Shown here in pieces: positions 13,163-21,116 of a stretch of 64,000 nucleotides of DNA (the stretch's first letter is position 1; the number at the start of each line of letters is the position of its first letter). Under the pieces are notes generated by a model, which was not told the origin of the DNA, made no database searches, and saw only the letters and a list, made by a program, of their open reading frames with translations. A program made the translations under genes and the position numbers. Source of the stretch: Dendrolimus kikuchii (Eukaryota; Arthropoda; Insecta; Lepidoptera; Lasiocampidae); assembly GCA_019925095.2 (NCBI GenBank), contig CM034415.1, positions 5,737,001-5,801,000 on the forward strand, read 5' to 3'.

Positions 13163-16100
13163 TAATAGTGGGAATTAATTTATAGAAAAGTTGACAACAC
13201 TAAAATTTTTAGGTATGTGTATGTATGTAGTTTGATGCGTAATAGTTGTCATTTTGTCCCCTAAAAAATTAACATAGTTTGGCCCAGTAGTTTTCATTCT
13301 GTGAAAATTTTTTTATGAAAATTTTTTTCGTTCCCCTTTCTTGGGACCTATATTTTTTAGGCGTGCGGCACCTTTCGTAGGCATACCCATAGCTAGACAC
13401 TAAAAAGTAAGAAATGAAAAAAACTTCGTTTAAAAAAACCGACTTCAAAAACTAAAAAGTATAAAATAACTTATTTCTAAAGCTATTTTTAATGATAATA
13501 TCTTATTTTCTTTTAAATATATATTATCTAAAATATCTTGAACTCGGTGCGAAGTAAAACATAAAAATTACTAAGCACCGCCTTTAAGATGTTTTAGATA
13601 TATATTTAAAAAAAATAAGATAAAGATAAATTAAAAATTGCTTTAGAAATAAGTTATTTTACACTTTTAAATTTTTAAAGTCGGTTTTTTAGGAAGACGA
13701 TAGCTAGCTGCACTTCAGCTGTCAAACTTTGTTTAGCAAACCTCTGTGCTAAACCTTGGCACGCTTCGTCAAACAAAAATTAGCATTATTCTGTTTCATT
13801 TCTTTATACGACATCGCATAAGTTGTTCTTTTTCTTGTGTGAATGCGACATAAGATATCAATTTATCTATAGGTTTCTCTGTCTACGACGTCAACGGTGA
13901 CGCGAGCATCGCACACACTTTTAGTGCAAGGATAGAACGCATTTGCTTACCTATACACCCACTCCTGTTGGTAGTATGTGGACTGTGACCAAGTGAACAA
14001 ACGCTAATTCTGAAGACGTGCCGAATAGTCTAAAGGGCCGAGGATTGAGGATCCGAAGGTGAGTGTCGCTTCATTCTACTCGGCTGTAGATTTTTCCCTT
14101 CTTCCACCACCTACAATTTACCTTTGCCACCCGCACCACCATTATTCATAAAGAGTTTATACATACACACATAACTCGTGAAGTTATGTATGTATGTATG
14201 TATAAACTCTTTTCGCCAGTTCCCTTGCGGGGTAGGCACGAACAACAGAGCGCCATTTAGGCTTTTTTATACACACCTCACTTGCTTCTTTGACATTCAT
14301 AACTCTTGTCATGCACGCTCGTCTGTTCTTAAGGCTCCTGACATCACCTTCTGCTACTACACGATCAATTTGATCATGGAAGGTGTGTCGTGGCCTTCCA
14401 CGACTTCTGCATCCATCCACTTTTGCATTGTATATCTGTTTAGTCGTTCTTTCATCATGCATTCTTTCCACATGCCCGAACCACCGGAGCATTCCTTTCC
14501 TTACCTTCACCCCGACACTCTCTTTCAGACCAACTCATAAAGAGTTTATGACCTATGTTAATTGAGACCATAATAATATTATTGAAATTGACGTGTAACA
14601 TTGTTTATGAATAAAAGACTTCTGAATCTGATTTCTAATTATAATAAACGGCTGGCCCGGCACGGTTTCACACGCGCTCTGTCCCGCTCCCGTGGTATAT
14701 AGCGTCATGTTATATAGCCTATGACACCTCCTGTTAACGCAGCTTTCGAACAGTAAAATAATTTTTAAAATCCGTTTAGTAGATCCAGAGATTACCCCCC
14801 TACAACGTCACAAACTCATAGACTTTGCCTCTTTATACACATACATACATACTACTGACGGCCTCTGTGGTTGAGCGGGCTAAGCCTTTGCCGGCGTACC
14901 TTACTGCAACGCAGAGGTTCCGGGTTCGATTCCTGGTATAGTAAATTTCGGAAACGTATCTTCTCCGTTATTTACTATGGTCTGGGTGTCTGGGATCGGC
15001 CCCAAAGTAGTCCGTTGTATATTACCCATAACACAAGCGTAACTTGCTTAATTTGGGGATATACAATGTGTGTGTTTGTCTGCCGATTATTATAAAAAAA
15101 AAAAAAAAAAAAAAATACATAACTTCAAGCCAGTTCCCTTGCGGAGTAGGCACAAACAACAGAGCGCCATTTAGGCTTATTCTTACACACCTCACTTGGC
15201 CTCTTTATAATTATAGATAAATACTTATAATATACCTTTATGGTCGACTGTTAATCCCAGATGTTATACTTCGATGGTTTGCCGGAGTTGCTTTATTTCT
15301 TTGTTCTCTTCTAGCTGCGTACTGCTTCTGGAATGATGCGAAGGGAGAACAAGAAGATTCATCTAAATATGCAGTGGGTTTGGGCAAGATATACAGACGA
15401 TGGAACGATCCAAAAGATGATTCAGCTGAGTACTTTGATGTATGTTTCTAGTAGTCACATCTTTTGATGTTTTTCACTTTATTCCTACTAAAGAACAAAA
15501 TTTGTTTTTTTTTCTAATAAAATAAAATAAAAATGAAAAAAAATAATGAATTAAAAATGCAATTAAAAAGTTACCAATGAAATCTTTTTTAACTACTACA
15601 TTGCAACATGTTCCTTGCTTCAGCGTCCTTACTACTGTTTTTTATTACTAAGTAAATAATTGGAAATATTTTCAGCTTACCTGTCTGAAGATACCAGAAC
15701 ATTATGACGGTTCAGCTGGCAATTTCCAATCTGATATTGCAGTACTAAAGCTGAATGCGCTAGTCGTGTACAACACGTATATAAGGCCGATCTGTTTTGA
15801 TCATAACAATATCGTGGACATTAAAATGGACGTTGGAAGAGTAAGTACAGTGCAACCTCGATATAACAAATCCGAAGATCAGAAAATATTCGTTATACCG
15901 AGAAATTTATTACAATGAGGTTTTTTATATAGAGGTAGATTTGATCTAACATTAGTTTTATTAACGGAGAATCATAAAATTTAAAACACATTGTAATGAA
16001 TGCACTTTAATGTTTATTTAACTTACAACACTACACATGAATATATTACGAAAGTTTAAATTCCTGGAGTGACTTATGGTAAATTAATATGTTTGAACAT

Positions 16101-19100
16101 ATCGAAATATGAATTCTTTTTATATGGATTGGTAAGAATACTTTATGCATAGTTTGTATAAGTTAATAATGATCTTTATACCAGAGGTTAATTATACTTT
16201 CTAATATGTCTATTTGTTTTGTAATGAATGGAAATTCGTTACAAAGCGGTTTTCTAAAAATATATTCGTAATGTCTATTTGGTCTATTTGGTTTTAATCT
16301 TACGGCCGGTGCTAGAGTATCTCTAAAAACCGTTTCTTATTTCTTATTTATCCGTGCTGGAACGGAGAAAGAATACAATTTCCTGCGGCCGGGCGGTCTG
16401 TCGTAGGAGGCGACAAACAACCCACAGCTAGGTGGTAGAGCATTTGCCCGACTAGATGGCTACCACACCTGGTTGAAAGTATGTCGCCATAACAACCTTT
16501 AGTTGTGTTCCGGCATTAGTGACCAGGTTCCAGTTTCCCTTAAGAGAGCAGCAGTGCATTTGTAGCACCTTTGGTGTTGCAAATGTCCATAGGCAATGGT
16601 AACCGCTTTCCATCAAGTGGGCCGTCTGGCTGTCTGCTGAACTCCTGCTATAGAAAAATATAAAAAAACTTGTATAATCGAGAATATCATTATATTGAGC
16701 TTCTTTATAATAAGGCTTCATTGTACTATGGACTATAGGTTGGCCAAAAAGAATAGAAAACATTAGGAGCGCCACTTTCGCACATTTGTCTATACTCTAG
16801 CAGCTCCAATATTGTGACAAGAGTAATTTTGGTACTTACTAGTATCACGTCGATATAGATATAGGGAAGCTCCAAAGCAACAAACTTAAACAGCTTTTTG
16901 AATTTTCACTCGGTTTTATTCATCCTATCTCCGTAACACTGTTTTAAAACCTAGATAAAAATGTTCGTTTCCAGGTCGCTGGGTGGGGCTTCACGAGTCA
17001 AGAAGGGCATTCTTCTCGAATGCTCCAGCTCTTGAAGCTGCCATATGTGAAGCTGTCTCAGTGCAAGAAAATGCTACCAGACGACTTTAGAGTCAACCTG
17101 GCTGGTGACAAATTCTGTGCAGGAGACACCAATGGTGCGTCATCCTACAATAAACTATATAATCATCAGTCTATGAAAAGCAGAAGGTGATGTTAGGAGC
17201 CTTAATAACAGACGAGAGTGCATGACAAGAGTTATGAATGTGAAAGAAGCAAGTGAGGTGTGTAAGAATAAGCCTAAATGGCGCTCTGTTGTTCGTGCCT
17301 GCCCCGCAAGGGAACTGGCGTGAAGCTATGTATGTATGAAAAAGTCACACATATATTATTTTCCACTACCCACTTCTCCTGCCCACTTTCAACGGCCCAA
17401 TCTCCACGTCCCACTGCTCACATCTACTTAACACAACCACTTGCCACTGCCCACTTCCTATTTCCACTTGATACTTCCATTTGCCTATCCACTCAACGAT
17501 TCCACTGAACTTAAATTATTATAAATTGAATTTAGTCATTTATTTCAGTAATAAGATGTCGTAATGATTCTATATCAGGCTTGTGCGTAATTTGCGGTGT
17601 CCTATTTGTATAATCATTCGTTGATACCTAAACATAATAATACATTAACAACTTCGAACTTATTTTTTTTTTATCATACTGATGGCTTAGCCACAAGTTG
17701 GCTTTCTCGCCTAATAATTAACAATCAACTTATTACATAAATTAGGTAGCGCGTGCAAGAACTTAGTTTTTTTTTTTGTAGTATCATATGATATAGTCGT
17801 GGTAGCGTAATGGCTAGCGCACGCATCCCATACGAAAAGGGCGCGGGCTCGATCCTGGCCGGAACGCATGCACCACTTAGGCAGTTTTCTGACCTAATGT
17901 GCATATCGTTACAATTACCACGTGCTAACGGTGGTGAAGGAAAACATCGTGATGAAACCTGCACATTGATATAACCGACGTGTCAAACCTGCCAAGCCGC
18001 CTTAGATAAGCGTGGCGGGTACTGTTCTCCTTATAGTGGGAGGCCCGAGCCCAGCAGTGGGATAGTTATGGACTGTTATTATTTTATATACGATAAGGGC
18101 TCTGCCAAAATACTGTTACTCAGTTTACATTAAATAATTTCATGCCATTTCTAAGGCTGTTTGTTTGGACACATTCCATTAATACACGAAAGGCATCCTA
18201 TCTTACAATATATGTGACATTAAGAACAATTTGGTGAGGTTGGTAAATTATGTGTAAACAATTTATTGCATGGAATGTGTTCAGTTCGTAATCTTAAATA
18301 CCTATATACTAAATCTCTATTATCCCTATTAAAATTATAAATGCGAAAGTAACTCTGTCTGTTCCGTTTTCACGAAAAAACTACTGAACCGATTTGGCTG
18401 AAATTCGATATATGATTTTTAATACCGAGGGTGGACAAGGGATACTTTTAATCCCGGTCAATGGGATAGATTTATGTAAAGGGTATCCCAGAATGTAGGA
18501 TAGGTTTTGTTTTTTTTTGTGATTTATCATTTTCGTTGTTTTGGTTATTTTGGTCAATTTAATCATTTTGATCCATTTGATCATTTTGGTCCTTTTGGCC
18601 ATTTTGATAATTTTGGTCAATTTGCTCAATTTGGCAATTTTGACCATTTTATTAATTTTGGTCATTTTGGTCAATATGGTCAATTTGGTCAATTTGGTCA
18701 TTTCGGTCATTTTGATCATTTTAGTCGATTTAGTAATTTCGGTCATTTTGGTCGATTTGGTCATTTTAATCGATTTGGTCGTTTCGGTCGATTTAGTCAT
18801 TTCGGTAATGTTGGTCGATTTGGTCATTTTGGTCCATTTGGTGATTTTAGTCGTTTTGTCATTTTGGACGATTTGGTCAATTTAGTCATTGCGGTCATTT
18901 TGGTCGATTTAGTGTAATTTTGTACATATGTAGTTTTAATACCGAAAATGGGCATAGATACTTTTCATCCCGGGAGATGAGATAGTTTGCGATATAAAAT
19001 GAAGTGAATCTTCCCGGGGCAAATAGCATTAACATAAAAAATTAACACAATGTAACCTGTATTAACTAACGCCTGCGCCTTAAACAAGAGGTAAGCACTA

Positions 19101-19616
19101 GAGGTTGACCCGCAGCGCAGCCGCGGGGTAAACTCTAGTTCAATGTATAAATCAAGTCAACTTCCTAGAAAATGGCTCGTTTTGTTAGAGTATCATCAGC
19201 CTTTTAGTTATCCCGCAGACTAACATGTGATGGTACCGACTGCAATATCACTTCTTTACCTGAGTTTTGACTTATGAAATAAGACCCAAAATCATGTGGG
19301 CTACCGATGATCCTCTTACCATAGAGTTACATCGAGCCAAATGTTGGAGAAACTTGTTAAAACCTTTCACTATAGTTCATGTGTTACCTATCTATTTATA
19401 GTATTGACGCCATTTTCAGGTACTGCACTGTGCCAAGGTGACATCGGCGGTGGTCTGGTTTTCCCTGACAGCTTTTCAGAGGACCGCTACTTCCTGAGAG
19501 GCATCGTGTCCATAGCGTCAGTCTACAACAACGAGTACAACAAATTCCCCATCACTATGTTCACCGATGTATCGAAACATTTAAACTTCATTAATAACTT
19601 CCATTGCGACACATAA
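1141..19616 (+). CDS. modSP: HP14/ModSP-like modular serine protease, copy A: catalytically dead paralogue (5' end outside window)
   Basis: Nine exons join in frame: 1141-1321, 4235-4470, 4836-5065, 5420-5626, 8912-9079, 15315-15439, 15676-15840, 16975-17134 and 19420-19616. They encode 555 residues to the stop at 19614-19616. Domain order is LDLa, LDLa, a Ser/Thr-rich linker, Sushi, a Cys-rich domain like the 'Wonton' domain of HP14, then an S1 protease domain. In known insects this architecture belongs to the secreted, self-activating protease that receives signals from pattern-recognition receptors and starts the Toll/prophenoloxidase cascade. Here the catalytic His is Tyr (AAYC, codon 15320-15322) and the catalytic Ser is Ile (GDIGG, codon 19443-19445). 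The Asp (SDIAV) remains. A conserved Cys near the C terminus is also lost. No frameshift or stop is present and exon phases match copy B, so it may be a pseudoprotease or a young pseudogene. Exons upstream of 1141 are needed (phase) but not visible. Confidence 0.9.
1826..2335 (-). mobile_element. 5'-truncated LINE-type insertion, family L1a, with 18-bp target duplication
   Basis: TACCATTCCCACCATATA occurs at 1808-1825 and 2336-2353 and brackets a 510-bp insert that begins with poly(T). That means a minus-strand element with a poly(A) tail. Related copies at 11013, 44997 and 58468 share the tail end but start at different points, as expected for target-primed reverse transcription. No ORF is evident. 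Confidence 0.85.
2650..2970 (+). mobile_element. Fragments of RT C termini (RTE-like tail and a second RT type)
   Basis: 2650-2780 is the 3' end of the RT family seen whole at 28622, ending in TATGTATGTA. 2785-2970 encodes a different relic (RRLSWYGHIMRRDES, KGRPKK) typical of the end of RTE/BovB-like reverse transcriptases. Confidence 0.6.
2981..3310 (-). mobile_element. Penelope-like element 3' region
   Basis: Reverse complement of 21950-22335, the region downstream of the GIY-YIG fragment. It includes the hairpin GGCCACT...AGTGGCC followed by GAAA. Other pieces are at 32800-32870 and 38265-38475. Confidence 0.7.
3300..3627 (-). mobile_element. Truncated RTE-like element, RT C terminus
   Basis: The minus strand reads MLRWFGHVERMHDERM...[18 protein letters not shown]... 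to the stop and a (TATG)n tail. It is a 5'-truncated copy of the family at 28622-29906 and lies in an intron of copy A. Confidence 0.8.
4235..4470 (+). CDS. modSP: modSP copy A exon: end of LDLa and Ser/Thr-rich linker
   Basis: The exon starts after TTTCAG and ends before GTAAGT, leaving two bases. It completes the LDLa ([15 protein letters not shown]), then runs into about 60 residues rich in Thr and Ser, a likely O-glycosylated stalk. It is 33 bases (11 codons) longer than the copy B exon, an in-frame length difference within the linker. Confidence 0.88.
4625..4765 (-). mobile_element. Old RT C-terminal fragment shared by both copies
   Basis: Matches 40300-40430 of unit B, where the minus strand reads [14 protein letters not shown] after KGRRKQ. 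This is the end of an RTE/BovB-like RT. Presence in both units dates it before the duplication. Confidence 0.5.
4836..5065 (+). CDS. modSP: modSP copy A exon: Sushi (CCP) domain
   Basis: The exon starts after TTTCAG, which splits an upstream-looking reading frame, and ends at GTGAGT. It encodes [15 protein letters not shown]...[10 protein letters not shown]...LICFNGEF...PKC, with the four cysteines and the Gly-Tyr typical of a Sushi domain. A one-base start phase joins exactly to the two bases left by the linker exon. Confidence 0.88.
5420..5626 (+). CDS. modSP: modSP copy A exon: Cys-rich 'Wonton'-type domain, GC donor
   Basis: Encodes FCK...YRCSRKG...[15 protein letters not shown]...[20 protein letters not shown], matching the extra Cys-rich domain of HP14 between Sushi and protease. 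The only donor that keeps frame with the next exon is GCAAGT at 5627-5632 (exon ends GTAG). The same holds in copy B, so this is a GC-AG intron. Confidence 0.87.
5784..8664 (+). mobile_element. Near full-length RTE-clade non-LTR retrotransposon, inactive
   Basis: Flanked by GTAGAAGTCAG at 5773-5783 and 8665-8675; unit B has the single uninterrupted site near 42095. An endonuclease-like frame spans 6084-6590 (VTYNGRT..., ILGLSEVRREGED). RT pieces follow, including MAFVDYEKAFDSIE near 7810-7855, and a late LKWQWAGHVCRRTDG near 8410-8457. The end, GCAGTGGACTGCGAATGG followed by GAC repeats, is typical of RTE elements. At least four frameshifts or stops break the coding region. It sits in the GC-AG intron of copy A. 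Confidence 0.88.
8778..8833. repeat. CA-rich microsatellite
   Basis: An interrupted (CA)n/(CACG)n tract in the intron before the activation-site exon. Unit B has a shorter version near 42695-42720. Confidence 0.8.
8912..9079 (+). CDS. modSP: modSP copy A exon: activation site and start of protease domain
   Basis: Encodes ECGKVAS...[21 protein letters not shown]...[14 protein letters not shown]. The ECG contributes the Cys that usually tethers the light chain. Cleavage after Leu would give an M-I-N-G N terminus (M-I-G-G in copy B). The exon is two codons shorter than in copy B, in the loop before ICGG. It ends at GTACCT. Confidence 0.88.
9758..9962. repeat. 75-bp tandem repeat, about 2.7 units
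   Basis: Units start at 9758, 9834 and 9909 with TTTCT(A/G)A and share CTATCTGTCTCTGTC-like and AGAACTTTCGTT segments. One strand is strongly pyrimidine-rich. Confidence 0.7.
10694..10751. repeat. Perfect 26-bp inverted repeat with 6-base loop
   Basis: The arms 10694-10719 and 10726-10751 are exact reverse complements around TTAATC. The arms are themselves built from TTAA/CGTTAA units, and similar AACG/GTTAA words fill 10600-10700. Confidence 0.85.
11013..11427 (-). mobile_element. 5'-truncated LINE-type insertion, family L1a
   Basis: Poly(T) at the left, then the same sequence as 1826-2335. The target duplication CAGCG(G/A)GCGGCCCAG is at 10998-11012 and 11428-11442. Length 415 bases. Confidence 0.83.
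11487..11868. mobile_element. Non-autonomous DNA transposon (MITE) with GTTCCATTAG termini
   Basis: Ends CGTTCCATTAGTAACTCACA and, reversed, CGTTCCATTAGGAACTCACA, so terminal inverted repeats are present. The interior is rich in GATCGTTGTGGTCGTGG-like words. Related copies are at 51806-52070 and 52145-52325. Confidence 0.7.
12184..12437 (-). mobile_element. Truncated RTE-like element, RT C terminus
   Basis: The minus strand encodes [20 protein letters not shown]... to the common stop, with a TATG-type tail at the left. Same family as 28622-29906. Confidence 0.8.
13117..13161. repeat. (TA)n microsatellite
   Basis: About 22 uninterrupted TA dinucleotides. Confidence 0.95.
13430..13696. mobile_element. 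Foldback (MITE-like) element with AAAAAACCGACTT termini
   Basis: The left arm AAAAAACCGACTTCAAAAAC...AAATAACTTATTTCTAAAGC recurs inverted at the right end, giving arms of over 100 bases around a short centre. The same terminal word occurs near 42030 and 5730. Confidence 0.7.
14162..14534 (-). mobile_element. Truncated RTE-like element with target duplication and internal inversion
   Basis: TCATAAAGAGTTTAT flanks the insert on both sides (about 14147-14161 and 14535-14549). The body encodes the RT C terminus ([22 protein letters not shown]) on the minus strand. The tail end holds an inverted piece, GTGAAGTTATGTATG...ATAAACTCTTTT, that includes a reversed copy of the target site. Confidence 0.78.
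14855..15114 (+). mobile_element. tRNA-derived SINE, type 1
   Basis: A box (TGGTTGAGCGGGC) and B box (GGTTCGATTCC) of a pol III promoter, an unrelated body, and a poly(A) tail of about 20. It sits inside the (TACA)n tail of an RTE-like fragment (15112-15205, minus). A second copy is at 54554-54795 and a headless one at 22450-22615. Confidence 0.85.
15315..15439 (+). CDS. modSP: modSP copy A exon: catalytic-His exon with His replaced by Tyr
   Basis: The exon starts after CTCTAG and ends at GTATGT. It encodes AAYCFWNDAKG...[13 protein letters not shown]...DDSAEYFD. The S1 family has AAHC here; copy B reads CAC (His) where copy A reads TAC (Tyr, 15320-15322), a single C-to-T change. The catalytic base is therefore missing. 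Confidence 0.92.
15676..15840 (+). CDS. modSP: modSP copy A exon: catalytic-Asp exon
   Basis: Phase-0 exon of 55 codons between TTTTCAG and GTAAGT. It encodes [13 protein letters not shown]...[14 protein letters not shown]...[11 protein letters not shown]. The catalytic Asp in SDIAVL is intact and the surface loop Cys matches copy B. Confidence 0.9.
15841..16974. other. Copy A intron with a post-duplication SINE
   Basis: Collinear with 48779-49793 of unit B except for the 300-bp SINE-like element at about 16350-16655, which is absent from unit B. Nothing else is recognised. Confidence 0.6.
16350..16655 (+). mobile_element. 300-bp SINE-like element, absent from unit B
   Basis: From CCGTGCTGGAACGGAG through GCGGCCGGGCGGTCTGTCG to CTCCTGCTATAGAAAA. 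Unit B runs straight through at about 49268, so the insertion followed the duplication. No pol III boxes are obvious, so it may be a LINE-derived short element. Confidence 0.8.
16975..17134 (+). CDS. modSP: modSP copy A exon: protease domain GWG segment
   Basis: Follows TTTCCAG and ends at GTGCGT, leaving one base. It encodes [15 protein letters not shown]...[17 protein letters not shown]...DKFCAGDTN. This has the family GWG motif and the two cysteines of the methionine-loop disulfide. Confidence 0.9.
17176..17335 (+). mobile_element. RTE-like 3' fragment, absent from unit B
   Basis: Carries the end of the RT frame and GGCGTGAAGCTATGTATGTATG. Unit B lacks it at about 50000, which shows activity after the duplication. 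Confidence 0.78.
17797..18088 (+). mobile_element. tRNA-derived SINE, type 2, with RTE-like tail
   Basis: The A box region (GTAGCGTAATGGCTAGCGC) and B box (GGCTCGATCCTGG) lie in the first 70 bases. The 3' end GCCCAGCAGTGGGATAG...TTATTATT resembles RTE 3' ends, suggesting mobilisation by an RTE element. A second copy is at 55360-55640. Confidence 0.82.
18314..19138 (+). mobile_element. Helitron-like element carrying a minisatellite
   Basis: It begins TC and ends CTAG, with a short CCCGC...GCGGG hairpin about 11 bases before the end, and is inserted between A and T. All of these are Helitron signatures. The interior contains the 9-bp minisatellite 18526-18918. No Rep/helicase frame is present, so it is non-autonomous. 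Confidence 0.65.
18526..18918. repeat. 9-bp minisatellite (GGTCATTTT-like), about 44 units
   Basis: Consecutive nonamers such as GGTCATTTT, GGTCAATTT and GATCATTTT vary at positions 1, 2, 6 and 8. Because the unit is a multiple of three, several frames on both strands stay open (for example FGHFGHF on plus, MTKSTKMTK on minus). Those frames are by-products, not genes. Confidence 0.88.
19420..19616 (+). CDS. modSP: modSP copy A last exon: catalytic Ser replaced by Ile
   Basis: Follows TTTTCAG and encodes [18 protein letters not shown]...FLRGIVSIASVYNNEYNKF...[18 protein letters not shown], then TAA. Copy B has GDSGGG; AGC has become ATC at 19443-19445. The Cys that in copy B follows NNM (CNKF) is Tyr here, removing one partner of the usual C191-C220 disulfide. 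A DNA transposon begins five bases after the stop. Confidence 0.92.
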
Positions 19617-19621
19617 TCTAT

Positions 19622-20633
19622 TGGTGGCAGTTGCTTCTTTTAAAATGAAACTCGATATAGACTGCACTGTATTATTATTAACGTTACTTATATTTACAAT
19701 TAAATTATACATAGGAGAAGCACGTATTGGTACTATTACGACTAAATAAGTGCGCGAGAGAGTCGAGGGAGAGTTGTGTAAGAGTGGTAAGTGAGTGAAT
19801 GCGTTTTACCGGTCTCTAAGGCTGCTTATATATCCCACGTTCCGTCCGAGGCCTTGTTGCTATTTGTGCGAGCTATGGGCATCGGCGGTATGCGGGGTGG
19901 GCGGATCAGGGGGTGCTCTCTGTCCGCAACATCTTCCCCCCAGGGCAAATCCTCCAAGCCATCTCTTGTCTAGGGCTGAGCAAGCCTAGTGGGTGGTCGT
20001 CGAGAACGAACGAGTTAGCAGACAAGAAGACATGGATCGCCACCCAAGCTTTAGCGAACATGTTCTAGACTCGTTGGATAACGCGATTATTTACCTACAT
20101 TGACACTGAGGAACGACGTACGACGATATGAAGAAAGCTTACGCATTGGAGACGTCTTTATCATTGCGGACGGTCTGTTGCCACGTAACGTATGATCAAG
20201 TCGAGTGCACTTATCGCGGACCGGACAATGTAATTCGGAGCGCGGACGTGCAAACGCGGGGAAGCATCTTCAGGAGACCGGTAAGGAGGCTCATCGTCCT
20301 GACAAGAATAGATGATGTAGCGGAAAGAGATCACCCCCGTGACCCGTCTGCCGGAACACACCTACTCTCCACGCCCCGCATACCGCCGACGCCATAGCTC
20401 GCGCAATTAGCAGCTAGGCGTCGGACAGAACACGGGATATAGGAGCGGCCTTGGAGGCCGAAAACTTACTTGCGACCAATTCAACCACTCTCACTCAACT
20501 CTCTCGCACAATAACTTGTTCATTCCAATACGTATTTCTTTTATGTATAATTTAATTTATGTAAATAGTTCAATAATAATCATACAGTCCAGTCTATATC
20601 GAGTTACATTTTTGAAAGAAGCAACTGCCACCA
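19622..20633. mobile_element. Non-autonomous DNA transposon with long terminal inverted repeats
   Basis: The terminal TGGTGGCAGTTGCTTCTTT and the next 150 or so bases recur inverted at the right end (ACTCGATATAGACTG, AATTAAATTATACATA, GTGCG-GAGAGAGT). The internal GC-rich part has no transposase motif. It starts five bases after the copy A stop codon. No clear target duplication is seen. A right-end fragment is at about 58030-58375. Confidence 0.8.
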
Positions 20634-21116
20634 GTAACGATTCAAAAAAAGTTTCACTTCAAAAATCCTTGTGGCGAGGCAAAGACAGCTGACGTGCGCT
20701 CGGAAATGTTCGGTTGTTCTCGCAATATCGAACTCCGACGCACCGCAGGACCCCGCCCGTAGCTGAGTCCAGGAGCTCGAGGGGCAGTCCTTATTGTACT
20801 GATAAGCCGTAATGGCCGCGCGCATTCGCTTCCCTGGCGTAAAGCAAAACGGCACAACATTGTTTAAGTCATTAAGTCTATTACTCTAATAATAAGTAGA
20901 TAAGACGGCAATTTGTAATATAGACAATTCATCATAAAATATAGTGGTTTAATTTTTCCAACCCCCATAGCCTTAAATCAACTCAACTAAAAATAAAGTG
21001 CTAAATAAAACTAAGCATTATTATCATAAAAAAATTAATGAACATAAAGTTGCTTCAACATTTTCACTTAACATCTAACTTAAACTAAGTTAAAACTATT
21101 ACAATATTATTAATGC
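20634..21116. other. Downstream flank of copy A, partly shared with unit B
   Basis: 20634-20670 and 20960-21110 match 54890-55080. Between them is a GC-rich 280-base insert of unknown nature. Confidence 0.5.

Larger units (their letters stand above)
12438..14145. other. Copy A intron, AT-rich repeats, no gene
   Basis: 12735-13110 resembles the end of the repeats at 43625 and 57000 (GCCGGCAAACTTCGTACCG, later CAGTCCAGCCGT). A TA microsatellite and a foldback element follow. A 77-codon open frame on the minus strand (12481-12714) has no motif I recognise. Confidence 0.45.

Noticed and set aside
14870..14940. A tRNA gene (A and B boxes present)
   Set aside because: There is no cloverleaf acceptor stem closure, the body and poly(A) tail follow, and it recurs at 54567. 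It is a SINE head. The same applies to 17797 and 55360.
16452..16775. 107-codon minus ORF, and similar ORFs at 40056, 43384, 55867 and 62234
   Set aside because: All are antisense frames of the 300-bp SINE-like family and share the same residues because they share the repeat.
18507..18917. 136-codon plus ORF and overlapping minus ORFs rich in Phe-Gly-His or Thr-Lys-Met
   Set aside because: They are frames of the 9-bp minisatellite; any unit divisible by three stays open. There is no start context or conserved domain.
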